Source: Linanthus parryae (taxonomy: Eukaryota; Streptophyta; Magnoliopsida; Ericales; Polemoniaceae). Taken from it: DNA of 64,000 bases. The notes below the pieces were generated by a model. The model did not search any database. It was given only the letters and a program-made list of their open reading frames with translations, and was not told the DNA's origin. Where the stretch lies: assembly GCA_023055425.1 (NCBI GenBank), contig JALGPY010000006.1, positions 72,448,127 through 72,512,126 of the forward strand, read 5' to 3'. Numbering within the stretch: position 1 is the first letter of the stretch; each line of letters starts with the position of its first letter. The translations under genes were made by a program, and so were the position numbers. Below, piece after piece: positions 47,874 through 60,508 of this stretch.

Positions 47874-50800
47874 CTAGAGCCAATCTGGCGCATCTCGTAT
47901 GCCCATACTCCTAGTGTGCCCTTCATGCTTCCACTGCGTGAGAGGCTTCGTAAGCGGGTCTGACAGATTATCATCTGTAGGAATCTTGCATATCCGAACG
48001 TCTCCTCTATCGATAATATCTCGAATCAGATGAAACTTCCTGAGCACGTGCTTGGACTTCTGGTGTGATCTGGGTTCCTTTGATTGCGCGATCGCCCCAG
48101 TGTTGTCACAGAACAACTCCACTGGATCCGCAATACTAGGGACCACACCAAGTTCAGAAACAAACTTTCTGATCCAAACAGCCTCCTTTGCTGCGCCATT
48201 TGCAGCAATGTACTCAGCCTCTGTTGTAGAATCAGCTACCGTCTCTTGCTTGGAACTCTTCCAGCTCACCGCTGCTCCATTCAGGCAAAACACATATCCC
48301 GATTGTGATCTAAAGTCATCTCTGTCAGTTTGGAAGCTTGCATCAGTGTAACCCCTTACACGCAACTCTTCCTCACCGCCAAATATCAAGAAAGCATCCC
48401 TAGTTCTTCTCAAGTACTTTAGGATGTTCTTGACAGCAATCCAGTGACTTTCACCCGGATTGGACTGGTATCTGCTTGTCATACTCAAGGCATATGACAC
48501 ATCTGGTCTAGTACATAACATGGCGTACATGATAGATCTTATGGCCGAGGCATAGGGAATCCTACTCATGCGTTCCTTCTCAATCTCATTGGAAGGACAA
48601 CCACTCTTCGAAAGAGTGATTCCATGTGACATGGGCAATAATCCCTTCTTGGAATCTTGCATGTTGAACCGTTTCAACACCTTGTCAATATATGTACTTT
48701 GACTTAGGCCTAGCAACCTTTTAGATCTATCTCTATAGATCTTTATACCGAGTATATAGGCTGCTTCCCCTAAGTCCTTCATTGAGAAACACTTTCCTAG
48801 CCAATCTTTCACAGATTGCAGCATGGGAATGTCGTTTCCAGTGAGTAGTATGTCATCCACATACAAGACCAGAAAAGCTACAGAGCTCCCACTAACCTTC
48901 TTGTAGACACAAGACTCATCTTCGTTTCTGATGAAGCCAAACTCTTTGACCACTTCATCAAAACGTCGATTCCAACTCCTAGAAGCTTGCTTCAATCCAT
49001 AAATGAATCGTTGCAGCTTACAGACTTTGTTGGCTTGCTTTGGATCCTCAAAACCCTCCGGCTGTATCATATACACATTCTCGAGGATATTCCCATAAAG
49101 GAATGCTGTTTTGACATCCATCTGCCAAATCTCATAGTCGTGGTATGCTGCAATTGCAAGTAGGATTCGGATGGATTTGGTCATAGCGACTGGTGAAAAG
49201 GTTTCATCATAGTCAATACCATGAATCTGTCTGAATCCTTTAGCCACCAATCGGCCCTTATAGGTAATCACATTACCATCCATGTCGATCTTCTTCTTGA
49301 AGACCCACTTGCACCCTATGGGTCGTGCCCCATCGGGTGGTTCCACCAAAGTCCATGCTTTGTTGGTATACATGGATTCCATCTCGGATCTCATGGCTTC
49401 CAGCCACTTCTGAGAGTCTGGGCCACTCATGGACTCCTCATAGGTAGTAGGCTCATCATCTATGAGCATCGTGTCACCGGAATCGGTTACGAGAAGTCCA
49501 TACCTCTCGGGTTCCTGGCGCACTCTACTAGATCTACGAAGCTCTTGTGTTACCTGAGCAGGTGGCTCCACAACTGCTTGTGGTTCCTGCTCATGTTCCA
49601 TAATCGGTTCAGTGATTTGTGGTTCTTGAACCTCTTCAAGTTCTACATTCCTCCCACTTGCTTCTTTAGAGACAAATTCTTTTTCTAGAAACACGCCGGT
49701 CCGAGCAACAAACACTTTGTTCTCGGTTGGATTGTAGAAGTAGTATCCCTTAGTTTCCTTAGGGTACCCCACAAACTTACACTTATCCGATTTAGGCCCT
49801 AACTTGTCTGATTGTAAACGTTTTACATAGACATCGCAGCCCCAAATCCTCATGAACGACAGTGTGGGACGCCTCCCACTCCACATCTCATATGGTGTCT
49901 TCATGACTGATTTAGATGGAACACGGTTAATGGTGAAAGCTGCACTTAAAAGAGCGTAGCCCCAAAATGATAATGGAAGATCGGTTTGACACATCATAGA
50001 TCGAACCATATCCAATAGGGTTCGATTCCTCCTCTCGGACACGCCATTCCATTGTGGCGTTCCGGGTGGAGTGAGTTGGGACACGATCCCACACTCTCTA
50101 AGATAGTCGTCAAACTCTTGGCTCAAGTATTCTCCTCCACGATCCGATCGTAGAGCCTTGATACTTTTGCCAAGTTGCTTCTCTACTTCATTCTTGAATT
50201 CTTTGAACACTTCAAAGGATTCGGATTTTGCCCTCATAAGGTACACAAATCCCTATCTACTGTAATCATTAGTAAATGTAATGAAGTAGACATAACCACC
50301 CCTGGCAGGCGTGGCAAATGGCCCACACACATCGGTATGTATGAGCGCCAATTGCTCACTAGTCCTCTCACCTTTCTTATTGAAAGGGGACTTTGTCATT
50401 TTTCCCAATAAACAAGCCTCACATGTCTCATATGATTCAAAATCAAACGAGTCTAGTAATCCATCCTTATGGAGTCTAGATACACGCTTCTCATTTATGT
50501 GGCCTAAACGACAATGCCATAAATAAGCAGGATTTAAATCATTTATTTTAATCCGCTTGGTATTAATGTTGTAGACAGGATTGCTTAGATCAAGGACATA
50601 AAGTCCATTAAATAATTGCGCACTAAAATAGTGAATATTATTCAAATAAAAGGAACAACAATTGTTCTTTATTGAAATAATAAAACCATCCTTGTCCAAA
50701 CAAGAAATAGAAATAATGTTTCTGCTCATAGCAGGCACAAAATAGTAATTATTTAATTCTAAAACTAATCCTGAAGGCGGAGATAGCTCGCACACGCCTA

Positions 50801-51824
50801 TGGCCAACACAGCAACCTTTGGTCCATTCCCAACGCGCAGATCTACCTCCCCTTTAGCCAATCTTTTACTTCTCTTTAGATCCTGCATATTTCGACAAAT
50901 ATGAGATCCACATCCAGTATCTAATACCCATGATGTAGAGACAGTTAAATTGACATCTACAACAAAAATACCTGGTGGTGGTGGAATCACTATTCCAAGC
51001 CTCTTGTCCTCCAGATATTTTGGGCAGTTCCTCCTCCAGTGTCCAGGCTGACTGCAGTAGTGACACTCACCCTTAGTCACGGCCTTGGCAATGCCACCAA
51101 CAGGCTTAAGGGCTGGTTCCTTGGACTTGGCAACTGACTTGCCTTTGCCCTTGGAGGAAGAGGCAAACCTTTTGCCCTTTCCTATCTGCACCATCATAAT
51201 GGCCTTGCCCTTACCCTTGTTGATGCTCTGTTCAGCCGTCCTCAACATGTTGAGAAAATCTGGCAGTGGTTTAACGATCTCGTTCATGTTATAGTTCATA
51301 ATGAACTGTCCATAACTCTCGGGCAACGATTGCAACACGAGATCGGTTGCCAACTCTTGGCCGACCGGGAACCCTAGCCGGGCGAGATTCTCCATGTACC
51401 CGATCATTCGGAGTACATGGGGTCCCACCGGGTTCCCTTCTGCCAGATGACATTTGAACCGTGCCTTTGAGACCTCATACCTCTCTACCCTCGCCTGCTC
51501 TTGGAAGAGCTGCTTTAGATGTTCGATCATATCGACAGCATTCATGTTTTCGTGTTGCTTCTGAAGCTCAGAAGTCATGGTGCAAAGCATAATGCAGGCC
51601 GCATCATTAGCGTCATCAACACGATTTTGATACGCCTTTAAGGCAGCAGGTGTCTGGTTCTCTGGACCTTCTGGAACATGCTCCTCTATTGCGTACAGTT
51701 TCTTCTCTTGCTTGAGAACAATTCTCAAGTTTCTGTACCAATCAAGAAAGTTGATTCCAGAGAGCTTGTCCTTCTCAAGGAAAGATCGTAGGGAATGTTG
51801 TGAACTCGATGAGTTGTTTGCCAT
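47874..51824 (-). pseudogene. Angela gag-pol polyprotein with one nonsense codon
   Basis: Start ATG at 51824-51822 (MANNSSSSQHS), end TGA at 47874, one frame of 1,316 codons apart from TAG at 50255-50253. Capsid domain first, zinc knuckle CHYCSQPGHWRRNC (about residues 254-267), protease WVLDTGCGSH (about 300), integrase with LWHCRLGH, CEACLLGK, HTDVCGPF, SDRGGEY and NGVSERRN, RT with QMDVKTAFLYG, FIYGLKQASRSW and YVDDILLTGND, and RNase H with STTEAEYIAANGA and FCDNTGAI. The TAG replaces the residue after DYSR in the integrase core. Otherwise the protein appears complete; readthrough would be needed for pol. The only start upstream of 51824 is in the non-coding leader. Confidence 0.9.
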
Positions 51825-53492
51825 TTGGAATTCTACAAAAAGGAAAATACGCAAGTTTTAGTATTTGTGAATTTTTGACTATATTTAATAATGGCTAGTT
51901 TATTAAATATAGCTCCCACTATTTTTCTACGGATTAATAACCCTCAAGATATTAATGCGGAAAATATCCTTATATTTTCTAGTGGGCCAAGATCCATCTT
52001 TCATCTCCTTATGAGCTTGATTTGGCAAGTCACCCATAATTTGACTACTTTAGGTAGGAACAATTCCAATTGCATCCCATATGCAACTCTTGGTTCAATC
52101 GGGCAAATAACTCCTTATTTATCCATCCATATGGATAATCCCAATTGATTGCCTCTAGGTTTCTTAATCAAATTAATAGCCTAGTTGTGTTCAACCTCTT
52201 ATCTAAACAATTGCACATTGTTACGTGCCATCGCATTCCATCATTATGAATCAAGTCGCCATGCTTTGGCACGCACGAGCTTGGTTAATAATGATGATAA
52301 TGAGTGTTAAATAACGAGAAGGCAAGAACACAATATTTGAATTTGAGGGATTTTAAATTCAATTCTTTAATTGTTTTGTTGATCAATATCAACTAATCTA
52401 TCTATTTGAGTTTGGGCACAACTCCAAATAATAGATCCGGGTTGTCTAATTATCTTATTATCCTAATTGCATGCATCATCCATACACCAACCACACAAAT
52501 AATAAGACAATAAATAAACAACCACAAAACAGAAATTAAACGTGATTTGGATATGGCCTTTTCTAGACTAAGATAATTCCAAGCCAATGGAATTATCTAT
52601 GAACCCTAAGCAAACACATCTCCATACGTCTTGATCTCTTGGTCCATCCTTCATAGTCATGTGGAATGCTCCATGCTCCATGCTCCATCTTTTGTGGCTT
52701 CTTTTGGCTTTGGGCTTCTTTTCTCCAATCTTGGCTAACAATCTATTTTATCTAGCACTAACTAACATCTATACTAAATAAAATAAATCTCACAAGTTGA
52801 GAAAAAAATGGCACGCAGGCCATAAAACCCTAATTAATTATTACAATTAATTGATCAGCTCGCAGGCCGTAAAACCAAACCACAAAATTAAACATCCACA
52901 TCAAACCACATCCTAAGGCCATATCCAATCACCATGCGATTTGCACATAAACAGTTAAAATCCAATTTTAACGCGCTTGGTCAATTTTAATTGATTTTAG
53001 GATTTCTAGGGTTAAAACGGTCCATGGGCCCAACAATCCAATTGCCCGGGCCCATTAAAGTGAACCACAAAGGCCCTAGGGCCGGCCCGGCCCAAAACCC
53101 GCAAGCTAGGCCCGCGGGTTAGGGCCGCCCGGCCCCTTAGGGCGGCCAAGCTTGGGCGGCAAGCAAGGGGGCGGTCCCTAGGGGGGCGGAACCTCCTCTT
53201 GGGAGTTGTTTCCAAAACAACTCCCTTGCTTGGTGCCCAAGTTTGGTTGTTTCCTTGTTTTGGGAGAACTCCTTCTTCCCCAAGGATGCCCAAACCCTAG
53301 ATCTAAGATCCTAAAATTTCTCAAACTCACCAATTCATGCATCCAATGCAAAAATTGGATCTTGTTATGATTAATTGTTGACAAATTGCATCCCATGCTT
53401 GATTTGTCTTGTTTTACGCGATGAACAATCAAATTAAGGTGTAAAACAACAAAACGTAACACATAAACTACGTTTATGCTCTATGACCTGTG
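51825..53492 (-). other. Leader of the Angela element
   Basis: 1.67 kb between primer site and gag ATG. AT-rich near gag and very GC-rich (GGGCC repeats) at about 53030-53190. No coding feature recognised. Confidence 0.6.
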
Positions 53493-53504
53493 GCTCTGAT
53501 ACCA
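53493..53504 (-). other. Primer binding site of the Angela element, tRNA-iMet type
   Basis: Minus-strand TGGTATCAGAGC, 1 bp from the 5' LTR. Confidence 0.9.
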
Positions 53505-53505
53505 C

Positions 53506-54936
53506 TGTAGGGTTTTGATTCATGGATTGCACAACGGAAGCATAATCAAACATAAACCATGCAAAACCCTCCAAGGATCACAAGTCTAGAGACATAACGA
53601 TAGTAAAGGTAGGAAATCATAAACACACCTTTGGGTTCTCCTTGATGACTTCAAACGCGAATAATGTCACGTTCTCTATAGTTGATCCACGCCTAGAGTT
53701 GATCCTAGATCTCCCAAACTCCTTGGTGCTAGCCCGGAATAGGAAGAGGAAGAACGAATCACGCAAAACGAGACAAAAAGGGGGTTTCGGCCCCTTTTTG
53801 GCCGACGGGTGAGGGCGGCGGCAAGGGGTCGGTTCGGCCTCCTTGTTGCTTGCTCTCTCTCCTTTTGTTCTCTCCCACTCTTGTTATGTTCACTAATGAG
53901 CATAAGTTATGAGGAAGGAAGGAAGGAGGGTCCTTTATATAGTCCAACAACTCCTTGTTAACTACCTAAAGGACTTATTCTAGTCCAACTAGAATTCAAT
54001 TTAGTCCCTTCCTTGCAAATTAGTCCCTACTAAGTATGCAAGGGTTTGCAAAGTGATCCTTCTAATTAATTAATCCAGTTAATTAATTCCCAAATCTAGT
54101 TCAACTCTATATAGCGTGTGACCCCATAGGTTCTATCTAGTTGGTAGCAACTATTTGCTAATATGGAGCGGTTTCTAGCAAAACATCCATTCTAGCTAAC
54201 TAATAGAATAGTCATCTTGACAACCTTTGTACAAGTAATTGTCTCATCCCTTTGCCTCCATATCCGGATTGGACACGAGACATACAAGTCACACTCGTAT
54301 ATCCAATCCATAGTTTCTCGATCCATGGGAATAGCCTTATTCGTGCAAATAACATCAATATTCTATATATTGATTTATTTGAGTCTGGCCAGACATTCTA
54401 TAAGCACTATCCCTCGAGTGGCCTAGGATATTTGCTCCTGCTATGTGGGAGGGGCAAATCCTCTCTACATCCACTACGATCTCTAAGCTTGCTTCTCATT
54501 GTATCCAGTACACGCATTTATAACTACCCAGTCACGGTGTAGCGTTTAACGCTACCAAGATCACAATGATCCACAACTAGAATATCTAGTGACTTCAAGT
54601 CTAAGGATGACAATACCATTGCACCGCGAGAAGCACTTGTGACTCAACATAACATGTATGTAGCCTTATCGGAGATGGGTCAATCCAGTGCAACATTCCC
54701 TAATGCACACCCATGTGTTGGATCGTGATATCTCCATATCAATCCAACCCCATACTAGTCTATAGATGATTGTCCCATTTAATCATTATACTTGACTAGG
54801 GATATTTAAGATAAACAACACAATTGTAAATCTAAGGACTTCATTATATTAAATATCCAATAAATAATAAATGAATTTTCTAGCCATATACAAATTCATA
54901 CTAAACTAGATTGCCTCTAGGGCATCTATTCCAACA
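53506..54936 (-). repeat. 5' LTR of the Angela-type element
   Basis: 1,431 bp, pairs with 46428-47859. Confidence 0.9.
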
Positions 54937-54941
54937 GTATT

Positions 54942-55382
54942 AGTACTTATATGTGTTTTTGTGCTGGAATCTCAAAGCCTTGAGATTATACTTTCTGAAG
55001 CCTTGAAAGTATAACTCAAAGCTTTGAAGTTTCTCAAACTGCAGAAAATCTCATGGCCTTGAGATTGTTCTCCAGGTCTTGATAATATCTGTATTTTTTT
55101 TTTATAAAAATGGATCATCAAATATTATATCTTATCTTTTTAGATAACTGTATAATATATGAATTACTCAGAGAATTTTCTAAAATATCCCAAAAATATT
55201 TTTTCAAGACCCTATTTTGCATATTGATATAGCAGAGTCCTTTTATGACTCATCCTTTTCAACCTACTTAAGATGAAAGTCAGGGCTTTTTCTTCTCATT
55301 CTCTTTCAATTTTCTGCGACTCTACTCTCTCTCTCTCAATTCCTCTCAATCACATTCTCTTCTCAAAATCCTAAATCCTAAA
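54942..55382 (+). other. SIRE pol to env-like spacer
   Basis: With the 10 bp before the Angela insertion this gives about 450 bp between pol stop and env-like ATG. It contains the palindrome variant at 54973 and several relaxed copies up to about 55080, then an AT-rich part, and a pyrimidine-rich stretch (55290-55370) that resembles a plant 5' leader. Confidence 0.55.
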
Positions 55383-58300
55383 ATGGAGTGCAAATCAGCC
55401 AGAATTCAGCAACAGGGAAAGCCCTCTGGCAGATCCAAGAAGAGAGCAAATAAGAAGGAGAAGATAGTGATTTCTGATTCAGATTCAGAAAACACTCAAA
55501 GTTTGCACGAGGATACCCCTCATGCAAAGAAGTCCAGAACAGAGAAGGGAGATGAAGGCTCAAGTGTTGATCCACAACAAGATACACAGGGTGGTGATCA
55601 ACCTAGGTCAGAGAAGAAGAAAGGGGGAGAAAAGAAAAAGACTGGTGAAGAGGAAAAAATGAAATCAACTATGGAAAGCCAGAAGAAACCAACTGAAGGA
55701 GGACAAGAAAAGACCAAACCCTCAGAGAAGAAAACTAGGGTTAAGCAAGTTGCTGCTGCAACTAAGAAAGGATATCAAGGTAAGAATGTACTTCCTACAT
55801 AATGGTTTGTTAGTTCTGAGGTTAGAACTGTTTGGATGCAAGGGTATGCTTCATCTAAGGTAGCTTTCTGTAGCATGATTTCTAATGAATTATTGGATAA
55901 ATTGGACATAGTCTGCATGAGAAAGTTAAGAGAAACTACTGCTTGGAAGGTGTTAAATCCTAGTTCAAAGGTGTTGGAATAGATGCCCTAGAGGCAATCT
56001 AGTTTAGTATGAATTTGTATATGGCTAGAAAATTCATTTATTATTTATTGGATACTTAATATAATGAAGTCCTTAGATTTACAATCGTGTTGTTTATCTT
56101 AAATATCCCTAGTCAAGTATAATGATTAAATGGGACAATCATCTATAGACTAGTATGGGGTTGGATTGATATGGAGATATCACGATCCAACACATAGGTG
56201 TGCATTACGGAATGTTGCACTGGATTGACCCATCACCAAGAAGGCTACATACATGTTATGTTGAGTCACAAGTGCTTCTCGGGGTGCAATGGTATTGTCA
56301 TCCTTAGACTTGAAGTCACTAGATATTCTAGTTGTGGATCATTGTGATCTTGGTAGCGTTAAACGCTACACCGTAACTGGGTAGTTATAAAGGCGTGTAC
56401 TGGATACAATGAGAAGCAAGCTTAGAGATCGTAGTGGACGTAGAGAGTATTTGCCCCTCCCACATAACGGGAGCAAATATCCGAGGCCACTCGAGGGATA
56501 GTGCTTATAGAATGTCTGGCCAGACTCAAATAAATCAATATATGGGATATTGATGTTATTTGCACGAATAAGGCTATTCCCATAGATCGAGAAACTATGG
56601 ATTGGATATACGAGTGTGACTTGTATGTCTCGTGTCCAATCCGGATATGGAGGCAAAGGGGTGAGACAATTACTTGTACAAGGTTGTCTAGATGACTATT
56701 CTATTAGTTGGCTAGAATGGATGTTTTGCTAGAAACCGCTCCATATTAGCAAATAGTTGCTACCAACTAGATAGAACCTATGGGGTCACACGCTATATAG
56801 AGTTGTACTAGATTTGGGAATTAATTAATTGGATTAATTAATTAGAAGGATCACTTTGCAAACCCTTGCAAAGTTAGTAGGGACTAATTTGCAAGGAAGG
56901 GACTAAATTGAATTCTAGTTGGACTAGAATAAGTCCTTTAGGTAGTTAACAAGGAGTTGTTGGACTATATAAAGGACCCTCCTTCCTTCCTTCCTTCCTC
57001 ATAACTTATGCTCATTAGTGAACATAACAAGAGTGGGAGAGAACAAAGGAGAGAGAGCAAGCAACAAGGAGGCCGAACCCGCCCCCTTGCCGCTGCCCTC
57101 ACCCCGTCGGCCAAAAGAGGGCCGAAGCCCCTCTTTTGTCTCGTTTTGCGTGATTCCTTCGCCCTCCTCTTATTCCGGGCTAGCACCAAGGAGTTTGGGA
57201 GATCTAGGATCAACTCTAGGCGTGGATCAACTATAGAGAACGTGACACTATTCGCGTTTGAAGTCATCAAGGAGAACCCAAAGGTGTGTTTATGATTTCT
57301 TACCTTTACTATCGTTATGCATCTAGACTTGTGATCCTTGGAGGGTTTTGCATGGCTATTTGTTTGATTATGCTTACGTTGCGCGATCCATGAATCAAAA
57401 CCCTACAAAAGGCCTATCCTAGGTTAACTAGGTTATTTTATCTGAACTTGGTTTCTAAAGGTGATGATAAAATGGTGTTAACTTCAAAAGTGGCTGGTGT
57501 GGATTTGAGGTTAGATCATAGGACTTTTTCCAAAGTCTTGGGCATTCCTAGGAAATACAATGTTGGAGATTATCCTGATAGGAAGGAGTGTCTAGATAAG
57601 GCAAAGGAGATGTTTTTTATTGAAGGTGTTCCCTCTGGTCCAAAGCAGTTGACACACTCTGTGCTCAACTGTGAAGCCAAAATCTTGTTTACAATTCTGA
57701 TGAGGAGTGTAGTTCCTAGGGAGAACTCAAGGATGTATTTGATATCTCAAGGGTTTGAGTTATATTTTCCAACAGTTGTTATGGAGCATATGATTTATTG
57801 TGCAACCAGGACTAGAAACCATCCTCTTCCATATGCCAACCTGTTACCTCTTTTCTTTGAATATTTTGATATACCTGTGAAAGGAGAAGAAAATATTACT
57901 GGAGGTTTTGGGTTGATAGATGAGACTGCACTTCAGAGAATTGGAGTAGTTCAGACTGGGAAAGGGCATTGGAAGTTTTATTCTGATTTGTCAAAGGAAG
58001 AACTTGCTGAGAAGGAGTTTGTGAAGCCTAAGGGAACTACATCTGGGAAAGGACAAGCCAATGAGGATTACTCTCTGTTGGTTGAGAAGTTAGAAGATCA
58101 GCAGGTTGAGATTGAAGATCTTAGACAAAGGTTATTTGACCTGTCAACTGAATTCAACCAGTTCAAGAGCTTGATGAATGTTATGAATCGGAAGCTGGAT
58201 GCTGTCATCAAGGGCTTGAATCTGGAGAAGATACCTTCTGCTACTAGTCATGACACCAGTGTGGATTTAGAAGAACAACTGGGAGATTTTCTGAAGAAAA

Positions 58301-58563
58301 AGAAGAAGCCAATTCCAGTGGTGCTAACTTCAAAAGATTTGTATGAACAAACTGATGAAGAAGATGCTGGTGAAGACACAGGTGTTGATGCAGCTACAGA
58401 GGTGGATTCAGTACAGGCTAAGAAGAAAGTGGATGAGATAATCCAAGAAGTGGTTGCTGAAGTGGAAGCTGAACAAGAAGGTAATCAGTCTGCTGAAGGT
58501 GCTGCAAGTGAAGAAGAAATTGGAGAAGGCTCAGAGAAAGGCCAGACATCAAAGAAGAAGTGA
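55383..58563 (+). pseudogene. SIRE env-like ORF, interrupted by a solo LTR
   Basis: The first part, from ATG at 55383, is hydrophilic with a basic cluster (KKRANKKEK) and IVISDSDSE, a nuclear-signal plus SUMO-interaction-like pair, and stops at TAA 55800-55802. The same frame runs on to 55971, where the solo LTR lies, and resumes after 57412. The second part (open 57448-58563) holds a plant-transposon-protein-type domain (LDHRTFSKVLGIP, LLPLFFEYFDIPV) and a coiled coil near 58075-58220, ending in an acidic, Lys-tailed C terminus. I see no clear signal peptide or membrane span, so env-like is a positional name. Broken by one stop and one insertion. Confidence 0.72.
55972..57407 (+). mobile_element. 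Solo LTR of the Angela-type family
   Basis: 1,436 bp, TGTTGGAATAG...CCCTACA, opposite orientation to the element at 46428. Target duplication AAAGG at 55967-55971 and 57408-57412 shows an independent insertion followed by LTR-LTR recombination. Diverged by scattered substitutions from both LTRs of the full element. Confidence 0.92.
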
Positions 58564-58978
58564 AGATCAGAGATTGCCAAAGTCTTGACCCTCTATCTCT
58601 TTCTCTTCTATCTTTTCTGTTCTCAAGGCCTTGACTTTTTAGCAGAATTTTTGTTTTAAGTTTATTTTTAGACTCTGAGTAATGATCCAACATTTCTTCA
58701 ACCTTATTTGATGAAAGTCAAAAAGGGGGAGAATTTATGTGGTTCTTCAGTGTTTGTGTTTGCAGTGTTTGAAATAATAATAATAATGCCTAGTTGTTTT
58801 GTGGTATATCAGTTGTGTGTTTATATTTCTGTGATAATTTGTAATTTTTATCCTTACTGGTTATCTGTTTGGCATTATTGTATATTGTATCTACAAATTG
58901 TGGTTATCTAATTTTGAATATGAGTGGCAGGAAAATCTATACAAGACTGTAGGTTTTGTCTTTCATCAAGGGGGAGAT
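58564..58978 (+). other. SIRE 3' non-coding end with polypurine tract
   Basis: Holds a palindrome at 58624, a purine run AAAAAGGGGGAGAA near 58720 and the final tract AAGGGGGAGAT directly before the LTR at 58979. Short AT-rich frames here are not called. Confidence 0.65.
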
Positions 58979-60452
58979 TGTTGAGTCAAAGACCCTTGAT
59001 TGTTTTGAGTGATGAAAGACAAAGACTAAGACATAAGCAGCAAAGCATCTCAGTTATCCCAAGGCCTTGAGATATTGACTGAACTTCAAATCCTCGAGAG
59101 TTATTCTATTCTGCTATATGTTCTAACAGTTCTGTGTTGCAGATTGGATATCTGATTATACAGATCAGTGGTTTACTGCATATACTTATGGATTACACTG
59201 TTTTATTTCTAACACAATTTCAGATGATCAGAAAAGGAAGAATCAAAGTTATATGGGTTTAACTTTGAAATTCTGTGAAGCAGGTTCAGAGCTCCAAGGC
59301 CTTGAGATGTGCCTTGAGCTGCTGACAGTTTTTACAGAACTTAGTTGATTCTTTCTTGCAGGTTGTGATTCTTAGTATTGTGATTATTTAATCACTTCTA
59401 AGTGTCTTAAAGTTTTTTTTCATGATTCATATGTTTTCGAAGATATACAGGTTATTGTTCTAGTCTGTTAAACAGTTTTATCAGAAACTGGATAACCAAA
59501 CAGTCACAGCACTGTTATCTTTCTGGATTATGTTGTTGCTGTGTTTCAATGATGTTGCAGGGTTGTTAAACGTGCAGGAGCAATCTCAAAACACTCCAAC
59601 GGATATCCACTTGAAGCTGTTTGAATTTCAGTTGAAAACAGAAAGAGGATTTGTAGGAACTGAGATCCTAAAATCTCTCAATCAGTTGCAGATGTGGATA
59701 AAAGAGACTGGTTTGAATTTTGAAGAGGACAGAGGCTTGCAGAATACTCAGAGAGGTGTGACAAAATCGCGGGAGATCATTCATTCAAACACACAATCAT
59801 TCAAGCTTCATTCCAGATTCCAGAAGATCAAATCAATCCAGTTTTCCAGAAGAACACATCCAGGCTTCAACAGCTTATCTTCATAATGTGTTCTTCACTT
59901 GTACTTCTATATGTTTTTTTTAGATTATATTAAACCTCACTTAACCTAGTGGTTGGTTGTTCAAGTGAACAACAAGAGGTTCTTGTTAGCTCAACATTTA
60001 GTAGCTGGAACTAGATAGGTTTGGAACCACAAGCTGTATAGGTGTAAGGGAAATCACTTATGCTTGAAGATCTAGGGCTGTTTATGTGTGAGTAATAAGA
60101 TGTGTTTGCCCAATCCTGGTGGGATTAGATCCCTCAGGCAGAGATTAGGTCCATTGGGACTGAACTCTGTAAATTTCTTTGTGTTCTTTACTTTACTGTT
60201 TGATTATTATCTGCTGCACGCAACTCAAATCAAACTAGTGTTCAAAAGCTGTTTAGAATTGTTTACAGTTCAAGGCCTTGAAGCTTACCATTTTGCCTTT
60301 GTAAGTTTCAGACAGTTTACTAAAATCTCAAGGCCTTGAGATTTGAGTTTCACACAATGTCTTTCTGTTAAACTTTGAGTTTTGCAAAAAGTTTTCATAC
60401 TCTATTCAACCCCCCCCCCCTTCTAGAGTATTTAGGTCCTGTACATTACACA
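58979..60452 (+). repeat. SIRE LTR shared by two internal regions
   Basis: 1,474 bp. It follows the 3' polypurine tract of the first copy and precedes the primer site (60461-60472) of the second, so it is 3' LTR of one and 5' LTR of the other. Confidence 0.88.
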
Positions 60453-60508
60453 CTTTCAATTGGTATCAGAGCTTGTGTCACTGTTTTAGATCTAACAATA
60501 TGGTGACT

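Larger units (their letters stand above)
46428..54936 (-). mobile_element. Angela-type Ty1/copia element, full length, inserted in SIRE
   Basis: LTRs 46428-47859 and 53506-54936 (minus strand TGTTGGAATAGATGCCCTAG...CCCTACA), target duplication GTATT at 46423-46427 and 54937-54941, tRNA-iMet primer site 53493-53504. The LTR start TGTTGGAAT...GCCCTAGAGGCAAT and the polyprotein are those of the Angela/BARE group. One internal stop is the only coding lesion found. LTR differences are about 1.3 percent by eye. Confidence 0.93.
39805..60452 (+). mobile_element. SIRE-type Ty1/copia element with env-like ORF, two insertions inside
   Basis: LTRs 39805-41281 and 58979-60452 begin TGTTGAGTCAAAG. Order: primer site, gag, pol, env-like ORF, polypurine tract, LTR. 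The left flank is GCAAG (39800-39804); no right duplication is seen because a second copy follows directly. Pol-env spacing, the large gag and the env-like ORF fit SIRE. About 18-20 LTR differences by eye over 1.47 kb suggest an insertion not older than a million years or so under usual plant rates. Angela-type insertions lie at 46428-54936 and 55972-57407. Confidence 0.87.

Noticed and set aside
49221..49688. 155-codon plus-strand frame
   Set aside because: It is an antisense shadow of the intact Angela RT-integrase frame.
55972..57407. Second LTR of the Angela element at 46428
   Set aside because: The orientation is opposite and it has its own AAAGG duplication, so it is an independent solo LTR.
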